Below the pieces are notes generated by a model. That model worked only from the letters and a program-made list of their open reading frames with translations. It was not told the DNA's origin and searched no databases. From assembly GCA_002869465.1 (NCBI GenBank), contig PKSW01000020.1, positions 1 through 5,928 on the forward strand: a DNA stretch of 5,928 bases, given 5' to 3'. Of the stretch, positions 1 through 5,516 are shown piece after piece. The stretch's first letter is position 1. Every line of letters starts with the position of its first letter. The DNA comes from Marinilabiliales bacterium. Its GTDB lineage: Bacteria; Bacteroidota; Bacteroidia; Bacteroidales; F082. A program made the position numbers and the translations under genes.

Positions 1-629
1 AAATTATTTACCGGATCATCAGGCTGGGCTACTCTTAGAAATGCACCAACGGAAGAAATGCCATCTGCCATGCAACGGGTGTCGGCACCCACAACTTTAG
101 CACCCTGCAAAGCCTCCATCAAACGGCAGGCCAATTCACCTTCAGCTCTTAAAAACCTGGCTTCCATCGAATCGAGTATCTGTTGTCCCAACAAAATATT
201 TCCCTGGATGGAATAATTTCTTCCAGTGATATGGTTTTTATAATTGAGACAATTTTGGCCTGTATATGCTGCAGTTCTTGGAATTATGCCTCTAAAGTCA
301 ACAATACCGTACTGCCTGATAGTAGGATTATTATTAATGTCGTTTGCTACAAGTGAATCAATTATTTGTTGTGGTGAAAGGCCCTGGTTCATTAGATTCC
401 GAGCATATGATTGATTAGCTACATCATATTGGGCCTGTGTGTGGATTACTCCAATGCCTGGATGAACATCACTTAGGATTCTTATTCCTTGATTTATATG
501 TATGCAAGATGCACCGGCACTTCCTACTTCACCGGTAATGGTGTCGATGGCGCAAATAGAGAATGTGTCCTGGGATTTTATCTGCCAAATGCAAAATAAA
601 ATGGTTGCTAAGAGTAAAGTTTTTTTCAT
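1..629 (-). CDS. Secreted DUF1028 family protein (C-terminus off the window)
   Basis: The ATG at 629-627 opens a frame that stays open to the window edge, giving 209 visible residues; the C-terminus is missing. Residues 1-20 form a signal peptide (MKK, hydrophobic core, ending near IKSQ), so the protein is exported. From residue 21 the sequence follows the DUF1028 pattern: DTFSICAIDTITGEVGSAGA at the mature N-terminus, HPGIGVIHTQAQYD around 56-69, a glycine/leucine segment NQGLSPQQIIDSL at 81-93, QYGIVDFRG at 106-114, AAYTGQNC at 120-127, YSIQGNILLG at 139-148 and GADTRC...SSVGAFLRV at 181-200. The biochemical role of DUF1028 is not established; some relatives carry a peptidoglycan-binding domain, which hints at cell-wall work. 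It begins 15 bp after the Rid-family gene, so the two are probably co-transcribed. Cysteines at 42, 127, 168 and 186 may form disulfides. A T9SS tail could follow beyond the edge, but this is not visible. Confidence 0.88.
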   Translation of the reverse strand, partial: MKKTLLLATILFCIWQIKSQDTFSICAIDTITGEVGSAGASCIHINQGIRILSDVHPGIGVIHTQAQYDVANQSYARNLMNQGLSPQQIIDSLVANDINNNPTIRQYGIVDFRGIIPRTAAYTGQNCLNYKNHITGRNYSIQGNILLGQQILDSMEARFLRAEGELACRLMEALQGAKVVGADTRCMADGISSVGAFLRVAQPDDPVNN

Positions 630-644
630 GTTGGGTTTATTTTT

Positions 645-1031
645 TTATTCACAAATGGCTGAAAATTCCATTTCTACTAAAGTGTCAGATGTAACGAGCT
701 TTGATACTTCTACCATGGTAGATGCAGGCTTGATATCCTTGAAGAATTCTCGATGAGCTTTGCCAATTTCTTCCCATTGTGAGATATCGGTAACATACAT
801 GCGCGTTCTTATTACATTTTGCAATGAACAGTCCAATTGTTTCAGCGCTTTTTCTGCTTTCTTGATAATAAATTTCGTTTGCTCATAAGGATCATCCTTG
901 CCCACCAACTTTCCGTCCTGATCATAAGCAATTGTTCCGGCAACTTCAATAATATTCCCCATCTTAACAGCCCTTGAATAACCTACTATTTCTTCCCATT
1001 TTACATCCGAAGAGACTTTTTTGATTTCCAT
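645..1031 (-). CDS. Rid (YjgF/YER057c/UK114) family protein, non-canonical active site
   Basis: The product is a 128-aa cytoplasmic protein, the normal length for this trimeric family. Recognisable segments are WEEIVGYSRAVKMGN (12-26), VAGTIAYDQDG (30-40), the amphipathic helix around 50-68, VIRTRMYVTDISQWEEIG (73-90) and the C-terminal PASTMVEVSKL...LVEMEFSAI (102-126). Canonical RidA enzymes, which hydrolyse reactive 2-aminoacrylate-type imines and enamines, carry Arg in the segment PxRSxVEV near residue 105. Here that position is Ser104 (PASTMVEV), so it belongs with the non-arginine Rid subgroups and imine deaminase activity should not be assumed. The ATG at 1031 is chosen because the in-frame ATG four codons upstream is followed at once by a stop. 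A weak Bacteroidota -7-like element (TACTTTTA, minus strand, 1064-1057) lies 26 bp upstream, but no clear -33 element goes with it. The DUF1028 gene follows after 15 bp. Confidence 0.93.
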   Translation of the reverse strand: MEIKKVSSDVKWEEIVGYSRAVKMGNIIEVAGTIAYDQDGKLVGKDDPYEQTKFIIKKAEKALKQLDCSLQNVIRTRMYVTDISQWEEIGKAHREFFKDIKPASTMVEVSKLVTSDTLVEMEFSAICE

Positions 1032-1082
1032 GATTTTATGGCATTTTTATTTGCAATAAAAGTAATAATTATTAGTGAGCAT

Positions 1083-1113
1083 AAAAAAAGCGAACACTTT
1101 TCAGTGATCGCTT
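1083..1113 (-). terminator. Rho-independent terminator after the PKD/T9SS gene
   Basis: On the plus strand the arms AAGCGA-A-CACT (1088-1098) and AGTG-A-TCGCTT (1103-1113) pair around a TTTC loop, with a single A/A mismatch. The run of seven A at 1083-1089 becomes a U-tract after the hairpin on the minus strand, so it works for leftward transcription. It sits 80 bp beyond the stop of the PKD protein and before the Rid gene. Its 17-base 3' part (plus strand 1083-1099) is identical to part of the terminator at 5467-5498. Confidence 0.78.
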
Positions 1114-1192
1114 CAGGCAAGTTGCTTAGTTATGAAAAAAATTGCCTGGTATAAGAGTTAAGCTTCTGCTTTATATAAATCTGAAATGATTT

Positions 1193-3397
1193 CTACTGCC
1201 TGATTACTTTTTTAGTAATTAAATCTCCTTTATTGTTGCTAATTCTAACGATATAAAGGCCTGTTTTTAATTTTTCCATTGGGATATTGATCACGGAGCG
1301 TCCTACATTGACATTGTATTCCTGGATATATTGATTTCGGCCGGTTATATCCAAAACCTGAACAGTGATTAATGTTCCTTCTGTATTCGTTAATTCTATC
1401 AGGGCAGTTCCTGTCAAAGGGTTTGGAAATATATCTCCTGCATTAGTTAGGCTTTTCAATTCATTTGTCCCGAGAATACTATTACCTTCCATGGTCATAT
1501 TCACAACAACCTGTTCTCCATCTACAATGTCTACTCGAATAAATTCACATGAAACACCCGTGAGTTCAGGGTAAATGAAATAGGTGCCGTCAGCAAGATC
1601 AGTAAAACTGAAACTTCCATCGGTATTTACTTGCGCATAGTTAATGGGTTCATGATCTTCGTTATACAATAGCATGGTCACCTTATTAATGAAATCTTCC
1701 CTAACTGCCGGATCATTAATAAAACCAACAATTGATCCAATACCCGGGTTTGTTGATGCCTCGGCAGGAACAAGGTTTATATTGTATGGATTATTGGGGT
1801 TTCCTAGAACAATAGGTGTCACATCATCCCAATTCACTACATCGCCATAATATGTTGGAAGGTACCCATTAAAGTTTAATGGGATCGCGTATATGGCAAA
1901 TTCCCCGTTGGGAACATAAGGAAATACATAAACCCCAGAGGAATCAATTAAGGTCATATCATTAAAAGGAATGTAATTACTGTCGGTATCCATCGAGAAG
2001 ATCATAACCATTCCTTCGTTTAAAGGAAAATTACCTTCAAATACCTGTCCGTATACTTGGTTGTATTCGATGCTGTCTCCGACTGCTATTATTTGGGATG
2101 AAATCGCAGTACATGAATCTTCATCAGAAGATATCAGGCTTACAAAATATGTTCCTGTTGATGAATAGGTATGGTCTACAACTTTTCCCTGTGCAGTGAG
2201 TCCGTCGCCAAACTCCCAGAAATAAGTTGCCGTTTCTGTATTTGAATGGAAACCTTCAAAAAGCACAGAATTTCCTGTTCCTTCATAAGTGAAGTAGTTA
2301 AAACAATCTTCAAGAGGTGTGACAGAAACGTATTCACACCAAGTACTTTGACATTCACCCTGTGTAATAGTTAAACAGACATAAAAGTTACCCTCACTAA
2401 TAAAGGTATGAACAGGGTTTTGCTCTTCTGAAAAACTGCCATCACCAAAATCCCAGTACCAGCTATCAATTTCACCATACGAGAGATCAATAAATTGATA
2501 GGTGTAATCCGATTGGGAAGAATCAGGATAATAAGCGTATTGGGCAAGACAATATCCGGAATCATTAACAACAATTGACTCGCAATACATATCATAACAT
2601 GTGCTGTCATTTGATGAAATAGCTAGACAAATTTCATAAATACCTAGTCCAATATACGTGTGTTCGGGATTTTCTTCCTGTGAGAAATTCCCATCACCAA
2701 AATCCCAATAATAGGTTAAATTATTGCCCGATGATAAATTATCAAATTCAACGGTAAGATCTTCGCTTAAGAAATATTCAAAGTAAGCTTCACATTCTCC
2801 TTGTCCACCTTCGACATAAATCCATTCCTGATAATCTTCAATACATGTTGAGTCGCCGCTTGAAATAATAAGAACAACATAATATTCGCCTGCATTATTA
2901 TACACATGTACTGGATTCTCTTCGTCGGAGTTGGTGCCATCACCAAAATCCCAATAATAAGTTAAATTATTGCCCGTTGATAAATTATCAAATTCAACGG
3001 TAAGACCTTCGCTTAAGAAATATTCAAAGTAAGCTTCACATGTATTACCAGTATTTGTGCAAATTTCAAAATCCTGAATAACTGATGAATTATTAGCACT
3101 TATTTCAAACGAATATGACATGTATGTCATATTACAATCGTAAGTGCCTATATGAAGCAACGCCATATCTTCCTGTATATCGCCTCCAAATTCGTAAAAG
3201 CCATTTTCATCAGTAACCGCTGTTCCACTAATCAAAGCGACGGAGTCACTCAAATTGAATACGGAAATTAAAATGATTTGATCTGGGATAGGTGTGCTAT
3301 TGGCTTCATCGCTTACATAACCTGAAACATCGAAATTGAACTGCGCCATAAGACCGATGGTGCAAAAAGTCAGAAATAAAGTGATTATTTTTTTCAT
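1193..3397 (-). CDS. Secreted multi-PKD-domain protein with T9SS type A sorting domain
   Basis: This is a 734-aa exported protein, probably surface-attached or released. The ATG at 3397 is preferred over the ATG four codons upstream (3409) because it gives a clean signal peptide, MKKIITLFLTFCTIGLMAQ (1-19). Next comes a carboxypeptidase-regulatory-like beta-sandwich (about 22-113). Four PKD domains follow at about 120-196, 202-279, 283-361 and 365-440, each with the hallmark WDFGDG or WEFGDG (149, 231, 315, 394). Two further beta-sandwich modules lie at about 446-546 and 552-637. The last 80 residues are a Por-type T9SS sorting domain: FPNP at 657-660, VLDITGR near 681-687, LKTGLYIVRIS near 710-720, then a lysine-containing end. 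Each PKD module has a Cys at its start and another near its end (120/185, 202/267, 283/349 or 354, 365/429), suggesting intradomain disulfides. No catalytic domain is visible; adhesion or a structural role is an inference. Domains 1 and 2 share a recently copied 105-bp segment. The gene ends with TAG. Confidence 0.93.
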   Translation of the reverse strand: MKKIITLFLTFCTIGLMAQFNFDVSGYVSDEANSTPIPDQIILISVFNLSDSVALISGTAVTDENGFYEFGGDIQEDMALLHIGTYDCNMTYMSYSFEISANNSSVIQDFEICTNTGNTCEAYFEYFLSEGLTVEFDNLSTGNNLTYYWDFGDGTNSDEENPVHVYNNAGEYYVVLIISSGDSTCIEDYQEWIYVEGGQGECEAYFEYFLSEDLTVEFDNLSSGNNLTYYWDFGDGNFSQEENPEHTYIGLGIYEICLAISSNDSTCYDMYCESIVVNDSGYCLAQYAYYPDSSQSDYTYQFIDLSYGEIDSWYWDFGDGSFSEEQNPVHTFISEGNFYVCLTITQGECQSTWCEYVSVTPLEDCFNYFTYEGTGNSVLFEGFHSNTETATYFWEFGDGLTAQGKVVDHTYSSTGTYFVSLISSDEDSCTAISSQIIAVGDSIEYNQVYGQVFEGNFPLNEGMVMIFSMDTDSNYIPFNDMTLIDSSGVYVFPYVPNGEFAIYAIPLNFNGYLPTYYGDVVNWDDVTPIVLGNPNNPYNINLVPAEASTNPGIGSIVGFINDPAVREDFINKVTMLLYNEDHEPINYAQVNTDGSFSFTDLADGTYFIYPELTGVSCEFIRVDIVDGEQVVVNMTMEGNSILGTNELKSLTNAGDIFPNPLTGTALIELTNTEGTLITVQVLDITGRNQYIQEYNVNVGRSVINIPMEKLKTGLYIVRISNNKGDLITKKVIRQ
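2691..2795 (-). repeat. 105-bp intragenic near-identical repeat, copy in PKD domain 2
   Basis: This segment encodes residues 202-236 of the PKD protein, from CEAYFEYF to WDFGDG. It matches 2937-3041 at 102 of 105 positions by direct comparison. The three differences give one synonymous Thr codon change, Ser versus Thr, and Asp versus Gly. Confidence 0.93.
2937..3041 (-). repeat. 105-bp intragenic near-identical repeat, copy in PKD domain 1
   Basis: This is the partner of 2691-2795, in the same orientation and offset by 246 bp, which is 82 codons or one PKD module. It encodes residues 120-154. Similarity falls off sharply on both sides, so only the first half of the module is near-identical. 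Confidence 0.93.
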
Positions 3398-3446
3398 ACT
3401 ACAATACATTTAAAGATTCGTTTTTTTTTGTTTTTTACGTTATACT

Positions 3447-3478
3447 ATTATAAACTCCATTTTTTTAATTGGTTGCCT
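3447..3478 (-). promoter_or_regulatory. Candidate ECF-type promoter of the PKD/T9SS gene
   Basis: On the minus strand the box AGGCAACCAATTA (3478-3466) is followed, 16 bp after GGCAACC, by TTTATAAT (3454-3447), about 50 bp before the start codon. The box matches 12 of 13 bases with the one upstream of the sigma factor gene, with the same spacing to an AT-rich stretch. An AAC-containing -35 element is typical of ECF sigma factors. The -10 also resembles TATAAT, so a housekeeping-type promoter is possible. The rest of the 88-bp gap is an A-rich leader on the minus strand (3436-3421), and no terminator is seen in it. Confidence 0.42.
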
Positions 3479-3485
3479 GGAAGGA

Positions 3486-3905
3486 TTATTTAATTCCGAT
3501 GGCAAACCTGATTCCGAGACTAAAAGGAGGATTGGTAGCGTCATCCTTTTGATATACCGAATTGAAATAGTAAGAGAATTGCGGTTCTACCTCGTAATAG
3601 AGGTTCTTTTTTGAGTATATACTCATGTTTAACCCTGCCATTAAAGACCAATTTGTCTGTATGCGATCAGGTGTAACCTGGTTGATTTGAATGATTTTAT
3701 TGTTACCTGGATCATAGCTTGAAGATATAGTTCTTGTGGAAGAAAGAACAGAAAGCACCGGTCCGAAACGGAGGCCTAATGAATACTTTTCTTTTTGGAT
3801 AAAATCGTAGCCAAAAGTTATCGGCAACTGGAGGTATATAAATCTTTTATAAACCTTGGAGACATCAAATTGTACTGCTGTATCAAATACTTCACGCTTC
3901 GATTG
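3486..3905 (-). pseudogene. C-terminal half of beta-barrel domain, cut off by an in-frame amber codon
   Basis: These 139 codons directly follow the TAG at 3908-3906 in the same frame as the upstream membrane protein and run to a TAA at 3488-3486. Translation gives QSKREVFDTAVQF..., then IYLQLPITFGYDF, then LGLRFGPVLSVL, NWSLMAGLNMSIY, LYYEVEPQFSYYF and the end FSLGIRFAIGIK. This alternation of short beta-strands, ending in an aromatic strand with the common VEP...Y pattern, is typical of the last strands of PorT-like outer-membrane beta-barrels in Bacteroidota. It lacks a signal peptide and any plausible independent start (a TTG at 3827 lies inside a strand), so it is not a separate gene. It is the missing end of the protein at 3906-4847. 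Whether it is dead sequence, a product of stop-codon readthrough or affected by a base-call error is unresolved. Confidence 0.8.
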
Positions 3906-3908
3906 CTA
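3906..3908 (-). other. In-frame premature amber (TAG) codon
   Basis: The minus-strand context is TAC TAG CAA TCG. One C-to-T transition from CAG (Gln) would create it. The frame is open on both sides, for 313 codons before and 139 codons after, and the stop falls between two strands of the predicted barrel. Confidence 0.85.
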
Positions 3909-4847
3909 GTATGTGGGCAATAAGTAATAATTATTATCACTCCATGCAAACGTTATGGAATCAAGCCCCAAATAACTACCCATATATTCGTTATAATTAA
4001 CTGCGTATTCATAATATCCTTTGCTAATAGAAGCACCAATACCGGTGCGTATTTGATATTTACCGTCAAATATCCTGAAATGTATATTAGCACCCATGTT
4101 GTGCACTATTTTATTGTTTTCAATGATGTTAAATATCAATTCGGGTTGATAACTTATAGTGTATGCCAAATCTATCTTTTGTGAATTCGACTGTTTTCGT
4201 CTGTCATTTTCAGGTTTACCGGTTAGCACTTTTGTTTCAATATGAGATGTATCTGTATTTTGGTAATTAATTAATAAACTGCTGTTTTTATATGCACTGA
4301 GGTTATAAACTTTGGCTATAGTTAAAGAAGCGAGAATTGTAAAATAATCAGACCCGGAACTCCGTTGTTTGGATAAATTATCAGGTAATATTTCAGTGGC
4401 TGAACTATTATTTATTTTCCCGGGAGATGTTTGTAATGGAATTGAAGAAACTTCTACCTCCTTATTGCTTCTTTCTTCATTTTTTCCTAATGAGAAATTG
4501 TTCTCATTTTGTTTTTTCTGGGTAGTCTTTTGGTCTAATATGTTTTCAGTTTCTGATTGTGATGGAATTTTGGTCGAATTTACATGTTGTTCAACAACGG
4601 GCAATTGGGAGCTAGTTTCGGTCTTGTCAGGGCTATAGGGTAAATAATAGTAGAGTATGCTGCCACTGCCTAATAACAGAATTATGGCAACGATCGTACT
4701 CTTCCAATTAAAAATTTGCTTGAAATTACTTGACATAATACCGGAAGCCGAAATAAGAAAGCGCTTTTTGCTTCCGGGTGATGGCGTTGGCTTGTGATCT
4801 GCCAGCGAGTCAAGTAATAATTTGTCTATGTCTTTAATTTCTTTCAT
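3906..4847 (-). CDS. Sigma-factor-linked inner-membrane protein with truncated outer-membrane-type barrel (putative anti-sigma factor)
   Basis: The ATG at 4847 is chosen over the in-frame TTG at 4853; it overlaps the end of the sigma gene by 14 bp, which implies translational coupling. The 313 residues show a charged cytoplasmic N-terminus with the segment EIKDIDKLLLDSLADH (3-18), one transmembrane helix at about 50-69 (STIVAIILLLGSGSILYYYL), a polar Ser/Asn/Gln/Lys-rich linker at about 70-225, and the first strands of a PorT-like beta-barrel from about 225 (AYTISYQPELIFNII, MGANIHFRIF, YQIRTGIGASISKGYYEY). Bacteroidota often place such proteins directly after ECF sigma genes, and the N-terminus is inferred to bind and restrain the sigma factor. 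With the downstream 139 codons the full protein would have 453 residues and a complete barrel. As it stands, the barrel ends at LLPTY. The sigma-binding part and the membrane helix are intact, so it could still act as an anti-sigma factor. Confidence 0.75.
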   Translation of the reverse strand: MKEIKDIDKLLLDSLADHKPTPSPGSKKRFLISASGIMSSNFKQIFNWKSTIVAIILLLGSGSILYYYLPYSPDKTETSSQLPVVEQHVNSTKIPSQSETENILDQKTTQKKQNENNFSLGKNEERSNKEVEVSSIPLQTSPGKINNSSATEILPDNLSKQRSSGSDYFTILASLTIAKVYNLSAYKNSSLLINYQNTDTSHIETKVLTGKPENDRRKQSNSQKIDLAYTISYQPELIFNIIENNKIVHNMGANIHFRIFDGKYQIRTGIGASISKGYYEYAVNYNEYMGSYLGLDSITFAWSDNNYYLLPTY

Positions 4848-5382
4848 CTTCAACGTGTTGTAACATATTTGTGTGTTGAATTATTTTTTTTCTTAGTAGC
4901 ACCCTTGCTTTTGAAAGTTGCGACTTAGATGTGTTGGTGCTGATATTTAGCTCTTTAGCAATCTCTTTATGTGTAAAATTTTCAAATATATACAGGTTCA
5001 TTACCATCCGATAACCCGGTGGTAGTTCTCTGATGATTTCAATTACTTTATCAGGATGTAATTTATCGGGCAGGTCAGATTCATTTTGGATGTATGGTAG
5101 TTTGTCGGTATCGTCAATATTACTATTAAGAGATGAGTGTTTGGCTTTCATTTTAATAAAGTTGATCGAAGTATTTACTGTTATTCTTTTCATCCAGGCT
5201 TCAAAAGAACCTTCAAACTGGGATGTAAATGTGTTAAGTCCCTTAAGTATTTTTATGAACGAGTCGTGCAATACGTCTTCAGCATCTTCCTTACAATCAG
5301 TATACCGGGTAGATATTGCAAGCAATACAGGTGCGTAGAGGTCGTAAATTTCCTCTAATGCACCATTGTCACCTTCTTTCAA
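4834..5382 (-). CDS. ECF-type RNA polymerase sigma-70 factor
   Basis: From the TTG at 5382 the frame gives 182 residues. Region 2 spans about 5-82: ALEEIYDLYAPVLLAISTRY, then DAEDVLHDSFIKIL (33-46) for core binding and -10 recognition, then FEAWMKRITVNTSINFIKMK (60-79). A variable linker follows, then region 4 at about 112-168 with ELPPGYRMVMNLYIFENFTH and the helix-turn-helix KEIAKELNISTNTSKSQLSKAR (139-160), which reads the -35 element. Region 3 is absent, as expected for the ECF group. The start is uncertain. In-frame codons upstream of the TTG encode IEKELIER before LKEGD, which looks like the usual first helix of this family, yet no ATG exists between the stop at 5457-5455 and the TTG. 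An ATT start (for example at 5415) or the TTG must be used. The gene overlaps the putative anti-sigma gene by 14 bp. Confidence 0.92.
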   Translation of the reverse strand: MKEGDNGALEEIYDLYAPVLLAISTRYTDCKEDAEDVLHDSFIKILKGLNTFTSQFEGSFEAWMKRITVNTSINFIKMKAKHSSLNSNIDDTDKLPYIQNESDLPDKLHPDKVIEIIRELPPGYRMVMNLYIFENFTHKEIAKELNISTNTSKSQLSKARVLLRKKIIQHTNMLQHVEDERN

Positions 5383-5424
5383 ACGCTCAATTAATTCCTT
5401 TTCGATTGCTGCAATGTCTTTATG

Positions 5425-5456
5425 AATAATAACAACAAAAATGTAAATGGTTGCCT
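5425..5456 (-). promoter_or_regulatory. Candidate autoregulated ECF promoter of the sigma operon
   Basis: The minus-strand box AGGCAACCATTTA (5456-5444) matches 12 of 13 bases with the box before the PKD gene. An AT-rich TTATTATT lies 16 bp after GGCAACC (5432-5425). If this is the promoter, transcription would start near 5420, leaving a very short leader and a start codon at or after about 5415. The -10 assignment is weak; the shared box is the main evidence. Confidence 0.42.
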
Positions 5457-5466
5457 ACAAGATAAA

Positions 5467-5498
5467 AAAAAGCGAACACTTCTTAGTATTCGCTTTTT
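5467..5498 (-). terminator. Strong terminator after the DUF1015 / winged-helix unit
   Basis: The arms AAAAAGCGAA-C-ACT (5467-5480) and AGT-A-TTCGCTTTTT (5485-5498) pair around a TCTT loop with one C/A mismatch. A-runs on one side and T-runs on the other make it potentially bidirectional, but only minus-strand genes flank it. It lies 18 bp beyond the stop of the 58-aa gene and just upstream of the candidate sigma promoter. Bases 5465-5481 are identical to 1083-1099 in the other terminator. Confidence 0.85.
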
Positions 5499-5516
5499 AA
5501 ATGTTTATTTGAACGC

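Noticed and set aside
502..756. Plus-strand frame of 84 codons spanning the DUF1028/Rid junction
   Set aside because: It crosses two confidently assigned minus-strand genes and has no domain-like content.
1114..1148. Inverted repeat CAGGCAA ... TTGCCTG with a 21-base spacer
   Set aside because: The arms are only seven bases, the loop is long and no T-run follows. Next to a clear terminator this may be chance, so it is not called as a separate element.
2446..3041. Repeats suggestive of a CRISPR array or satellite
   Set aside because: The repeats keep codon phase, encode the PKD core WDFGDG and sit inside a long open frame.
3395..3409. ATG at 3409 as start of the PKD protein
   Set aside because: It would add MYCS before a standard MKK signal peptide; the ATG at 3397 is the more natural start.
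3486..3827. Independent 113-aa gene starting at a TTG (3827)
   Set aside because: The frame continues upstream to the TAG with barrel-like sequence, there is no signal peptide, and the TTG falls inside a predicted strand. It is the tail of the upstream gene.
3906..3908. Genome-wide reassignment of TAG to an amino acid
   Set aside because: The PKD gene ends with TAG exactly where a T9SS sorting domain normally ends, and reading past it would add 20 unrelated residues. TAG therefore still works as a stop here.
4369..4638. Plus-strand frame of 89 codons
   Set aside because: It lies antisense to the linker of the putative anti-sigma protein, with no family pattern. The Cys/Ser/Phe-rich composition is what complementary low-complexity coding sequence gives.
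5033..5358. Plus-strand frames opposite the sigma gene
   Set aside because: They are antisense shadows of a well-supported sigma factor and show no recognisable domain.
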